Source: Candidatus Altimarinota bacterium (GTDB lineage Bacteria > Patescibacteriota > Gracilibacteria > BD1-5 > UBA2023). From it: a stretch of DNA of 54,547 nucleotides. Both the position numbers and the translations under genes were made by a program. Positions 28,801-38,422 of this stretch are shown here, piece after piece (positions within the stretch are counted from its first letter, which is position 1; each line of letters opens with the position of its first letter). Below the pieces are notes generated by a model. The model did no database searches. It saw only the letters and a list, made by a program, of their open reading frames with translations, and was not told the DNA's origin. The DNA lies in NCBI GenBank assembly GCA_013268835.1, contig JABFSX010000007.1:1-54547 (forward strand), given 5' to 3'.

Positions 28801-31629
28801 GAGTCTGGTGAATATTTTCTTCGTATTATTCCAATTACAAAGAATCCTTCCGAGATACCCAAAGAATCCATTAGTGAGAGTCTCGTATATATTACTGGAG
28901 ATTTTATTAGTCGAGACAATCTTCTTCGCGTGATTCCTGAAAAAACCATATATAAAAATAGTGAAACAGCAACAATACTTATCACTACACCATTTTCAAG
29001 TGGTGGACACCTCTATATAACGAGAGAACGAGGTGGTATTATTGATCATGAATATGTTACATTTTCTGGATCTACATATGCTCGAGATTACCAGATAAAT
29101 GATAGTTTTTATCCAAATGTATATATTGGAGCTATTGCATTTCCAAAAGATGGAAGTAGTGAAAAATGATATGCTGTTGGATATAGCGAAATCATTATGG
29201 ATATGACTGAGAAAAAATGAACTCTCGATATAAAAACCGATAAAGAAACCTATAAAAATCGAGAAACTGTAACAGTAGATATCACTCTAGGTAATAAAAA
29301 TAATTCTCCCGAGGAATGAGAAATAGAAGTGATGGTAATTGATGAGAGTCTTATTCGACTTCTTGGAAATATTGATCTCGATATCATACCAAAATTCTTT
29401 CAGAAATACCCTTTTACCATGAAGACGGCTCTCACCGCAATTGGAATAGAAAGAAATCGATTTCTTTCTCGAAAATGATCCAATGGATGAAGTGGAGACA
29501 AATGATGAGATGGGACTCAGATATCATCTCGTACCCTATTTCAAAATACAGCATACTACAATGCCTCGATTATCACAGATTCTTCTGGAAAGGCAAAAAT
29601 CACATTTGAACTTCCTGATAATGTAACTGATTATCGAATCATAGCCATTGGACAAACCAAGTCATCTCGTTTTTCTGTAGCGGAAAAAACTATTTCTGTA
29701 CGCCGTGACTATACTATTGAAACCCATGCCCCAACACTTGTATATGGCTGAGATACTACTACCATTACTGCATCAGCATTTAATAGTACCAAGAAAATAA
29801 CTCCAGTCACCCTTTCTCTCGAAATTGGTACTGGCGGAATTCTTTTTAAGAAATCTGAAACCCTTATACTGAATCCAAGTGCTGGACTCAGCCAAGACTT
29901 TGTTATTGATATTGGAAAGAATTGGATATGAAATACTCCATATACAATTCGTATAGAAGAGAAAGGAGTTGTACTTGATAGTATTACAAAATTTTTTAAT
30001 GTTGCAGAACCACCTGTCATTATCAATATGTCTCGTGTTTCTGGATTTACCAACACTGGGGTTATTCTCAATATTCCATCAATGAGTAAAAATACTAATC
30101 CTGATTCAAAAGTAATTATTTCTATATCAGATAGTCCTCTACAAAATCCAAAACAAGTTATAGATTCCATGATCTCTTATCCATATGGCTGCATTGAGCA
30201 AACCATATCAAGTACCATGCCGAATGGTGTTGCCATCAAGCTTGCCTCAAGTCTCGATATAAAAATGGATTTCAAACAAGCGGAAAAAAATCTTTCAGAT
30301 GGAGTTGCAAAAATACTCAGGATGCAAGATCCAAGCGGAGGATGGAGATATTGGGAAACTGATACAAATGTAAATGCACATGTAACCCCATACGTGATAC
30401 GATCACTGTACGAATTTAAAAATCTCTGAGTTAGAATTCCTGATATAGTATTTACTAATGGACTCGAATTTATAGCAAATACAGCATCTTTTGATAATAC
30501 TAACGGAATCAATGATGGTGGATCAGCAAGTGATGACAATGATCTTCAAGCTGAGATATTCGCAACCCTCTCGCAAGGAAAACATCCAAAATCTCAAGAA
30601 ATAAAAAAGAATATTGATCTCAAAAAACTTTCTCGTCATGGGTATCTTATGTATCATCTTGGTCTCTTTTATGAGGGAAAATTTGATGAAAATACCAAGA
30701 AAAATCTAGAAACTCGGATGAATTTACCAAACAATGAATCATACTGGTATTGGGATGATACAGCTGACCGTGCAATATATGCAAGACTTTTACTCAAGTC
30801 TAACGACAGAATAAATGCCTGAAAAATAATCAGTGATATGCTAAAATGAGTAGATCTGGAATCTTACTTTGTTTCTACACAAACCAAGATTCAGCTCTTT
30901 ATGGCACTTACAGAATTCTGAAATCAGAATAATAATCTTTCTGGAATGCAGATAGAAAGTGGGATACTCAAGATCCCTGTAAAAGTAGAGAAAAATACAC
31001 ACCGATATAGTTTTGAGACCCGAAGAAGTCTTATTGGATCAACGCTCGATATAAAAAATATAGAATGAAATAGTACTATATACTATGACATAAGCCTACG
31101 AGATGAACCTCTCAATATCTTCCAGGCTCCTGCAGTATCTCATCCTGAAATTGGCGTAACTCGAATATTTGAAAAAATCGATGAATCAAAAGGAATTGAT
31201 AGCAATGGGCAATTTATTTCAGCAACACCAAATACTAATGGTATATTCAAAAAATGAGACCTCTATCGTGTTCGTATTAAAGTAACTCCAAAATCAGGAA
31301 ATAATACAAAATACTATCTTACCCTAGAGGATTTTATTCCAGGAGGATGGAGACCAATTCGATGAGTATTTAATACAGAAAGCTCAAGCACTACTGATGC
31401 ATCAAGTGAATACTGATACTGGAATGGATGGACCCATGTAGAAGCCCAAGAAGATCGAATTCTAGCAACCCAAGACTATGTATGGAGAACGGACTATCCA
31501 TATACCTACACTTACTATATACGGCCAGAGTACATTGGAACATACCTTCTTCCTCCAGTAACAGCATACTATATGTATCAATGAGATATTCACGCAACTG
31601 GAAAGTATGAAAAAATCATCGTACAATAA
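25807..31629 (+). CDS. Bacterial alpha-2-macroglobulin with intact thioester motif
   Basis: A 1940-residue exported protease trap. An N-terminal hydrophobic anchor or signal (S-S-Y-L-L-V-I-L-A-T-I-S-V) lacks a lipobox Cys. Macroglobulin-like repeats follow (R-L-Y-L-P-G-E-T-V-H-I-K near residue 660). A Gly-rich low-complexity stretch around 1223-1240 precedes the diagnostic alpha-2-macroglobulin segment with F-Q-N-T-A-Y-Y, T-D-S-S-G-K-A-K-I-T-F and L-P-D-N-V-T-D-Y-R. The thioester Cys-Gln lies in Y-P-Y-G-C-I-E-Q at residues 1459-1465. Expected role: covalent trapping of attacking proteases at the cell surface. Dozens of TGA codons interrupt it under the standard code. PBP1C genes often accompany this family; here the PBP is 10 kb away. 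Confidence 0.93.
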
Positions 31630-31665
31630 AACCTAAACACTCTATTATAACTTAATTAAATCAAT

Positions 31666-32112
31666 ATGAAATGTCCAAAGTGTCGCAATCTTGATACTCG
31701 TGTAATTGACTCTCGTACTACTGATGATGGAAAGGCTATTCGTCGAAGACGAGAATGTGAAAAATGTTGAGCCCGCTTCACTACTTTTGAACGACTTGAA
31801 TTTGTTTCTTTTATGGTTACAAAATCATCTGGAGAACTTGAGCCATATGATAGAACTAAAGTGGTTAATTCTATGATGAAAGCTCTCATAAAGAGACCTT
31901 TTGATCCTGATAAACTCGAAGATGTTATCAATACACTTGAGAATGAATGGGCGCAAAATAAACAGGCTATCACATCAAAAAGAATCGGTCGAGACATTCT
32001 CAGAAAGCTCAGAGACTTTGATGAGGTTGCATTTGTAAGATATGCTTCGATCTATCATAATCATGATAATGTTCGGGGGTTTGTAAAATTTATCGAGGAT
32101 GAACTCGGATAG
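31666..32112 (+). CDS. nrdR: Transcriptional repressor NrdR
   Basis: A 148-residue regulator of ribonucleotide reductase genes. A zinc ribbon with two CxxC pairs (C-P-K-C at 3-6, C-E-K-C near 31-34, TGA for the following Gly in C-G-A-R-F-T-T-F-E) is followed by the ATP-cone domain (E-P-Y-D-R-T-K-V-V, then R-D-I-L-R-K-L). All are canonical, as is the length. NrdR boxes would lie at nrd operons outside this window. It is followed 13 bases later by the PriA-like gene. Confidence 0.95.
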
Positions 32113-32125
32113 TATCAAAATCTCT

Positions 32126-33106
32126 ATGCAATCTCAATCGATTATTACTATTATTCCTCTTCAAACAGCCAAATTGGAGGCACCTTGCATCTCTCTAGAG
32201 ATTATCAATATTCTTGAATGACTAAAAAAAACAGGGAAAAAATCACTTATTTTTTACTCCCGAAGAGGAAATGCAAGAGCTTGGATTTGTGCAGACTGTG
32301 GACACTATGAAAAGTGTCCCCACTGTGATATTGCATTTGCATATCATACTACGCCAAATAAGTGTCTCATCTGTCATCAGTGCAATAATATTGCACCTTT
32401 TCCTGTTGTCTGCCCTCATTGTCATGGATCAAAAATCAATCCAGTATGAGTATGAATTCAGCAAATTGAAGAAAACCTCAATAAAGTTTTTTGAGAAAAT
32501 ACAAAAATACTTCGAATCGATAGCGATACAAAAGAAAAAACTGAAGTCCTCTATAGAAAAGTAGCTACCTCTGATATTATTCTTACAACTCATTTTTGAT
32601 CAACACTCATTCATCCAGATATTGGTGCGGTTATTTGGTTATCATTTGAACTTAATCTTTCTCTTCCTTCATATCATATTGAGGAAGATATCTATAATGA
32701 AATATCCTATTTCAAAAAACAACACCTTCCTCTTTATATACAAACATATACACCTGATCATCCCCTTCTACGGGAAATTATGGATGGAAATATAAAATCA
32801 TTTTTATGATACCTTTCGGGAGAGAGACGAGATTTTCTTTATCCACCTTTTGCTGAACTTGCTACTATCCGGGTTCATGATGAACAGAAGAAAAAAGTTG
32901 CAGATATTATGGGGAAACTTATTAATAAGATAGGAATTCTTAAAAAGAAAAGTACATTTTTTGCATTTGATACAGAAATTCGAGAAAAATATGGTGGCGA
33001 ATGGCAACAAAAAATAATATTAAAAGATACTGACCTTTCCTATATTATTCAAGAACTTCAGGTAGAAATTGTAAGAAATAGATCTGTAACATTAGAATGG
33101 AACTAA
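32126..33106 (+). CDS. PriA remnant: zinc-binding and C-terminal domains without helicase motifs
   Basis: A 326-residue protein matching only the back half of the primosomal protein N'. It keeps R-R-G-N-A-R-A-W-I-C-A-D-C-G, then C-P-H-C, C-L-I-C-H-Q-C and C-P-H-C-H-G (the paired zinc-binding cysteines), the V-G-I-Q-Q-I-E-E-N-L segment, and the end with I-Q-T-Y-T-P-D-H-P and Y-P-P-F-A-E-L-A. Absent: the N-terminal DNA-binding domain, Walker A/B motifs and the motif VI AGRAGR block, which is deleted. The frame starts cleanly at an ATG 13 bases after nrdR with no sign of a broken upstream part. It may be a structural primosome component or a decayed gene. Its stop overlaps the next gene's by four bases. 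Confidence 0.85.
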
Positions 33107-34665
33107 AGCTTAATCTGATCCTTTCTGCTAATAGTCCAAGCAAGTATTCCTGAGATAGTAAGACCAAATATAATAAAGAATGCTGCAAAACCAAAGAAAA
33201 GTAATGCTCATCCAATAACAAGTCCAAATACATTGGCAAGATTTTGTACTACCTTCATTGGACCAGATGATGCATTGGCATTGATCTCAGAAAGATTCTC
33301 ATGCTCAGCATAAATACGATTATATATATCCAAAAATTGATTCTGTCCTGTTGACATACCACAAGCATAACCAAGAGAATTAACAAGGGCAAGTGGGAGA
33401 ATAACTCCAAGACTTGGCTCTCCAAAAGAGAAGATTCACATAAAAATCAATGAACCAGCCGAAAGAACAAGACCAATGATACCGATGGTTTTTTTACCAA
33501 TTTTATCTCCGATTTTACTCGCAACTTCTTGAAGCACAATACCAGGAACACCGATAATAGCAAGAAGTACATAACTCCAACCTGGCTTCATATCATCAAG
33601 AAAATCCAGAAGGAAACTCGAAGCAAATGTATCCCAAAAACCAAATGTTAACACAAGAGTGATTGCCCAGATAAGAGAAAGATGCATTGGCTTATGTCCA
33701 CATATTTCCCAAATAATCTTGAATTCTTTTTTACTCGTAGTGACTACTTCTCACCAAGGAATCTTTGATTCTGTCGACTTCTGTTTTGGTTTTAACATTA
33801 TGTATTTCGCATTTTTTATTACCTTTTCTATATCTGCCTTTTTAACTGTTTCTACGATGTACTCTTTTACATTTTCACTATTCCAACGCTGAACAGAAAC
33901 CCTGAAATTCGTAATATCAGCGATACTTACTGAATCTTGGGAGGTATCAAAATATCTGATAGTAAAAGCAAGAAAAGCAACGATAATAATACCAAGAGCG
34001 ATAACAGCAAAAAACTCACCAAGTGAAAGAATTACTCATGAAAGTACCAACCCTATAAGTGAACCAATACCGAATGTAATATTATTACGAGCAAGGATGG
34101 TTCAATACTCACTCGGATCCGCATGAGAAAGCACGTATCCATACGTAGAAACATCATTGATCTCTTTTGTTACACTATAACAGATTGATGCCAAAACTAC
34201 TCATACATAGTTCATAGCATTTCCAAAGAACCAACTTGTTGCAGAATCAAATGACTCTGGAGTCACAGCGGTTCCAACATATTCAAGAATACCAAATAAC
34301 TGAAAAATAAAAGCAAAAAATATACCAGTAGCGATAAGCTGGGATATAGCCGCAATTATAAATAATCGACGAGTAGGAACATATCGTTGGATGATTCCGA
34401 GTGGAATATCGATACAAAATGCCACAAAATTAGCAAGACCCAAAAATATTCCCACTAATGCAATATTATCAAGCAAAAACCCAAAAAAGTATACCACAGA
34501 AAAATGAAATACCATCCAAACAAATCACTGAAATGAATTGGTAATATAAAAATTCCTGAGACGGTATCATTCAAGACCTGTTTGAGTAGAGATAACTACA
34601 GGATTTCATCCATTATCAACTTCTGAATCTATATCAGAAGATTCTGTCTTATCAACTTCTTCCAT
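33103..34665 (-). CDS. MFS-like transporter
   Basis: A 520-residue polytopic protein. An acidic, Ser/Asp-rich N-terminus (MEEVDKTESSDIDSEVD) leads into about twelve predicted spans in two halves, with a long cytoplasmic loop between them (K-K-E-F-K-I-I-W-E region). Short basic loops such as I-I-Q-R-Y-V-P-T-R-R and I-G-D-K-I-G-K-K are MFS-like. The substrate is unknown; closest overall resemblance is to general sugar/drug MFS proteins. Several TGA codons fall inside spans. It stands alone between a terminator upstream and the PriA remnant. Confidence 0.75.
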
Positions 34666-34671
34666 GGAGAG

Positions 34672-34704
34672 GAATAAAAAAATAAAAGGCCAATAGAATT
34701 GGCC
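34672..34704 (-). terminator. rho-independent terminator
   Basis: GGCCAAT-AGA-ATTGGCC (34688-34704) followed on the minus strand by a T-rich run (+ strand AAAAAAATAAAA). It ends the unit coming from 35523. The 34705-34839 stretch upstream of it holds one more inverted repeat (TGATACA/TGTATCA, 34747-34765) and nothing else I can name. Confidence 0.7.
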
Positions 34705-34839
34705 AATCTTCAACTACGAGGTTAGAGCCTACCACATGACCAACTGTGATACATAAACTGTATCAGATAATTTTTAATTCTGCAACTTCATATCTAATAT
34801 TTCCCTTGTAAAGTTGTTCTAATGTGTCAAAAATAAGAA

Positions 34840-35214
34840 TTATAAATTCGAAACCTTCTGAAGTTCCTTGATCTTACGCAATCTCTGCATCTGATCATAA
34901 GCAATAGTTGATTCGAGTTCAGCACGAACTTGTTTTTTATTCGCATTTTTTTGATCTTGTTGTTCATTTTCTCGGGCAATTGCTTCATCCAAGAGTGTAT
35001 CAATCACTTGAAGTCCAGATAGGAATCTTCGAGCCTCATCTTCCTGAAGCTGATTACGAATAGCAACAAATCGGGTAATGTATCCATCCCAATCAGATAT
35101 AATATGTGTCTGACGTTCTGAAGAGAGAACAGCAAAAATACGAGAGATATTATGACGATCCTCATCTGTGATCGGTGAACGTTCAAGAAGCAATTGGAGA
35201 CGAGTATTTTGCAT
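34840..35214 (-). CDS. Hypothetical coiled-coil protein, 124 residues
   Basis: A charged, Gln/Glu/Arg-rich protein with long predicted helices (R-F-V-A-I-R-N-Q-L-Q-E-D-E-A-R) and a coiled-coil-like second half. It has no TGA codon, signal or known motif. It begins 15 bases after the upstream small gene ends, so the two are likely co-transcribed. Possibly structural; no family recognised. Confidence 0.65.
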   Translation of the reverse strand: MQNTRLQLLLERSPITDEDRHNISRIFAVLSSERQTHIISDWDGYITRFVAIRNQLQEDEARRFLSGLQVIDTLLDEAIARENEQQDQKNANKKQVRAELESTIAYDQMQRLRKIKELQKVSNL

Positions 35215-35229
35215 CTTTTTAGGGTAAAA

Positions 35230-35523
35230 TTATGCAACCGATTGAAACCTTTCATCATTTGCAGCCATAATAGCTGCTGTAGAAGACACACTACTTGCCT
35301 GTATACGGGCAAGTTCTGATTTTAGCATTCAACCTATAATAAATTGTACTCATTCTGAAACTCTTTTCAACTTTTCTGCAATAACATCTAACTGCTTTAG
35401 AACTTCTGGATTTTTTGCTAAAAGAACCCTCAACTGCTCTAAATAGAGGAAAATTGAATCTTCTTGTTTTTCAGGATTACGTTTTTCTCACTTTTCTGGT
35501 GAATATTTTATATTGCCATTCAT
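35230..35523 (-). CDS. Hypothetical helical protein, 97 residues
   Basis: Intact only with TGA as Gly (S-P-E-K-G-E-K, S-E-G-V-Q-F, I-I-G-G-M). The N-terminus is hydrophilic, the middle helical (L-Y-L-E-Q-L-R-V-L-L-A-K) and one short hydrophobic patch (V-Q-F-I-I-G-G-M-L) could be a membrane contact. First gene of a two-gene unit with the coiled-coil protein, ended by the terminator at 34672-34704. No recognised family. Confidence 0.55.
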
Positions 35524-35665
35524 ACTATTTATAGTTATGTTAAGTACAATACTATATGAAATAATCTTTTTTTGCAAATAAAAGATAAATTATTATTATA
35601 AATATATGTAATCTCCTCATCTGGATCTACTTTTTATAAAAAATTTCTTTTTTACTATTTCATAA

Positions 35666-36661
35666 ATGAAATCTTTTCCTTGGCAAATTCTTCTCGATTG
35701 GTATGAACAAAATGGAAAACATGATTTCCCGTGGCGACAATATGAATCCAATGATAATATCGGATATCGTGTCTGGCTTGCGGAAATACTCCTTCAGCAA
35801 ACTCAAGCAGACCGAGTAGTATCATTTTATGATAAAATTCTCTGAAAATACCCAACCATACATACCCTTGCAGCTGCAAGCTATGATGAATTTTTTCCAT
35901 ATTACCAATGACTCGGATACTATTCTCGGGCTCGCAATCTCCTGAAAACTGCAAAAATAATCAGCGAGGAATACAAAGGAATATTCCCAAAAGATAAAGA
36001 AATACTCAAAAAACTCCCTGGAATCTGAGAATATACAGCAAGAGCTATCCTCGCATTTGGATACAATGAACCAATTCTTGCCTGGGATACCAATCTGGAA
36101 ACTATATTCTCCAGATACCATAAAGGAGCTAAAAATATCAAGCTCACCGAAGAAGAAAAAGAAGAAATAGAGCGAGATTTTCAAAAATTCATATCAAATA
36201 ATAATACTATTCGAGATATCAATAATGCCCTTATGGATTGGGCTCGTCTCGCTGAACCAAAAACCTCTTCCCTATTCAATTCTGAAAAATATATATTTAC
36301 TGAAAGTGAATTCTATCTCACTGAATGAAAAAATGAAATCATCGAGAAAAAAGTATCAAATAGTTTCCCCATTCCTGATGCAGAGATCATTATCTCACTT
36401 CATCAAGATCATAAGGTGTATTACTCTCTATCGGATGATAGTTATATTCCATTCATCCTTGCACCATCTGAAAACAGAGAAACCCGGAAATATATACAAG
36501 ATTACTTTAGAAAAAACTACGGACTCGAACTCTCCGTACGCCCAATACATCGAAAATGGCTCTCCGAAGATGGAAAACCATATATTGCCGTCAATGCTCA
36601 AGTACAAGCTGGTAATAACACTTTCTATAAATGGGATAAAAAAGGGACTAAAATTATATAA
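35666..36661 (+). CDS. A/G-specific adenine glycosylase (MutY-like) lacking the Fe-S cluster
   Basis: A 331-residue HhH-GPD DNA glycosylase. Residues about 10-215 show P-W-R-Q-Y, W-L-A-E-I-L-L-Q-Q-T-Q (catalytic Glu), L-P-G-I-G-E-Y-T-A-R-A-I (helix-hairpin-helix) and W-D-T-N-L-E-T (catalytic Asp). The region after N-A-L-M-D-W-A-R-L, where MutY normally has C-x6-C-x2-C-x5-C for a 4Fe-4S cluster, has no cysteine. A C-terminal NUDIX-like domain of about 110 residues remains. Role: removal of A mispaired with 8-oxoG. The ATG is seven bases past a possible -10 (TACTAT). The end overlaps the EVE gene by eight bases. Confidence 0.87.
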
Positions 36662-37106
36662 GTGACTGAATTATCTCATATTCATCATCTGTCACTGGAG
36701 TAATCGAGAGTCGATTCCCCTTCTGGAGTATTTTCATAGATGCAAGCCTAGGAGTACTCCTCAATTCTGAAAGAGATATAACAGAAGCTAGTTTTCCTAT
36801 GAATCTCACATCCACACATTGCCACGTAGGCTTCTCTGGGGTTGACCGAGGATCAAAATGCTTATCAGAGAAGATAAATTGAGTTATATCATCATGAGGA
36901 AGTGAGGCGACCTCAGCAAATCCAGCAATACCTGGAATCTTGCAATTGGAATGATAGAATAACACCCTATCCCCTACTTTCATACTATCTCGCATATAGT
37001 TGCGAGCCTGATAGTTGCGAACGCCAAACCAACTCGATACCCCATCTCTCTCCAGATGATCTATAGAATACTCTGTGGGCTCTGATTTCATCAACCAAAT
37101 AGACAT
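36654..37106 (-). CDS. EVE-domain protein
   Basis: A 150-residue single EVE (PUA-like) domain: M-S-I-W-L-M-K-S-E-P at the start, W-F-G-V-R-N-Y-Q-A-R-N-Y, K-V-G-D-R-V-L-F-Y-H-S-N and P-G-I-A-G-F-A-E-V in order. Family members bind modified bases in DNA or RNA. It has no TGA codon. Its stop lies inside the 3' end of the converging glycosylase gene. The pairing of an EVE protein with a base-excision enzyme is suggestive but they are on opposite strands. Confidence 0.92.
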   Translation of the reverse strand: MSIWLMKSEPTEYSIDHLERDGVSSWFGVRNYQARNYMRDSMKVGDRVLFYHSNCKIPGIAGFAEVASLPHDDITQFIFSDKHFDPRSTPEKPTWQCVDVRFIGKLASVISLSELRSTPRLASMKILQKGNRLSITPVTDDEYEIIQSLI

Positions 37107-37204
37107 AAAAAAGAAGTTATTTCACTATTCTAGTGAATATTGAAAGATCTAAAAATATAAAAAATAAATCTATAAAAAAACAGGTAATATTTAATATACT
37201 ATCA

Positions 37205-38308
37205 TTAATTTTTCTCTCTCCATACACCACTATCATATATCTCTTGCGCCCTTGAAAAATCAAATCTCCCTTGGTATCGCTCAATCGCTCGTATAGACCA
37301 TTTTACGATACCTCGCACAATACTAAAATCTCGAAAAGTAATATCATTCGATAGTTCTTTTTGAAATAAAGGAATCAGAAGTGTACGTTCTCGAAGAGAG
37401 GCCTTGTGACTACTATACCCTGAATTCCAACAAGAAATTGGAATACTTAGAGCTTGAAGTATTTCTTCATGTCCAAAAGTTGAAATCCCGAGAAGAGAAC
37501 TCAGGCTCTCTTGAGTATCACTTTGAAAAATCTTTACCGGAATCATAAATGGATTTTTAATGAGAGCCTGTTGATTATTCCATTGAATAATAGCATCAGT
37601 AAGGGCTCTATGAAATCCCCCATTTTTCTCTTGCTGTTGCCAATCTCTCAAAAAATCAGCACAATGGACTAAAAATTTCTTATTTCTACGAATTCGCAAT
37701 CGAGAAGGATATATCGGAAGTCACTGAAGAATACGCGTCATCTCTTGACGTACATCATCAGAAAGCTTAAGGGCTTGAAAACCTCATCCAGTATGGAGAT
37801 TTTTTCATTCCCCATTTCCGAGTTTTCTACTAAGCCATTTCCAATCAATAGGAAGCTCTTTTTTGTTATCTCATGGAGTATTCTCACGATTCATTCGCTC
37901 AGCAAAAATCCCATATCCAAGATTGAGTCAATTTTTTCGTACGCATTGAAGAAGTAAGTGTTGATGAGCTTGGATAACCTCTATGACTTCATTGGGTAAC
38001 ATTTTCTGACGGCCCGTGAGAGTAGAGGTATATGCATTTGGACTTTTTCTTGTAGTAAGGCCTTGTTTAGAAAAAGCTGTAGTAATCTTATAGAGATTTT
38101 GTAGAGTATGTGGGAAAGAAGGATCAACTTTGCGAATATCTCAGATGATTTCATAAAAAATCCCCTGCGTACGGCGCTCATGATTATAATTTCTAAGTTC
38201 TAAATATCTTGCATATATTTCCTGAGTACATTCATTTGTGATACCAAGTTCCACCGCAATCAGTTCGATTTTTTTATCGGAACTTATGTCCAAATTGGGC
38301 GTATCCAT
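37205..38308 (-). CDS. Hypothetical protein, 367 residues
   Basis: Intact only with TGA as Gly (six TGA codons, e.g. E-I-I-G-D-I, K-N-G-L-N-L). It is soluble, basic and helical, with R/K/Q-rich stretches (S-R-L-R-I-R-R-N-K-K-F) and W-S-I-R-A-I-E-R-Y near the end; a nucleic-acid-binding role is possible. No catalytic signature or family recognised. The start ATG is at 38308. It is flanked by a 96-base gap upstream of the EVE gene and a terminator of ftsH on the other side. Confidence 0.6.
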
Positions 38309-38376
38309 ATATAGTATATAAAAATATTTTATATACTATACTTTAAAAAAATAATTTATCAATATTATTGCCTACT

Positions 38377-38410
38377 AAAAAAGAATCCCTCCAATTCTGG
38401 AGGGATTCTT
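38377..38410 (-). terminator. rho-independent terminator after ftsH
   Basis: Thirteen-base stem AAGAATCCCTCCA/TGGAGGGATTCTT with loop ATTC, then a T-run on the minus strand (+ strand A run). Stable and close to the ftsH stop. Confidence 0.9.
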
Positions 38411-38422
38411 AAATATAAAAGC

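Noticed and set aside
34705-34770. tRNA-like pattern on the minus strand (AGTTGGT and GGTAGGCTC segments)
   Set aside because: There is no T-loop GGTTCRA, no acceptor stem and no CCA; the resemblance is limited to a D-arm-like stretch.
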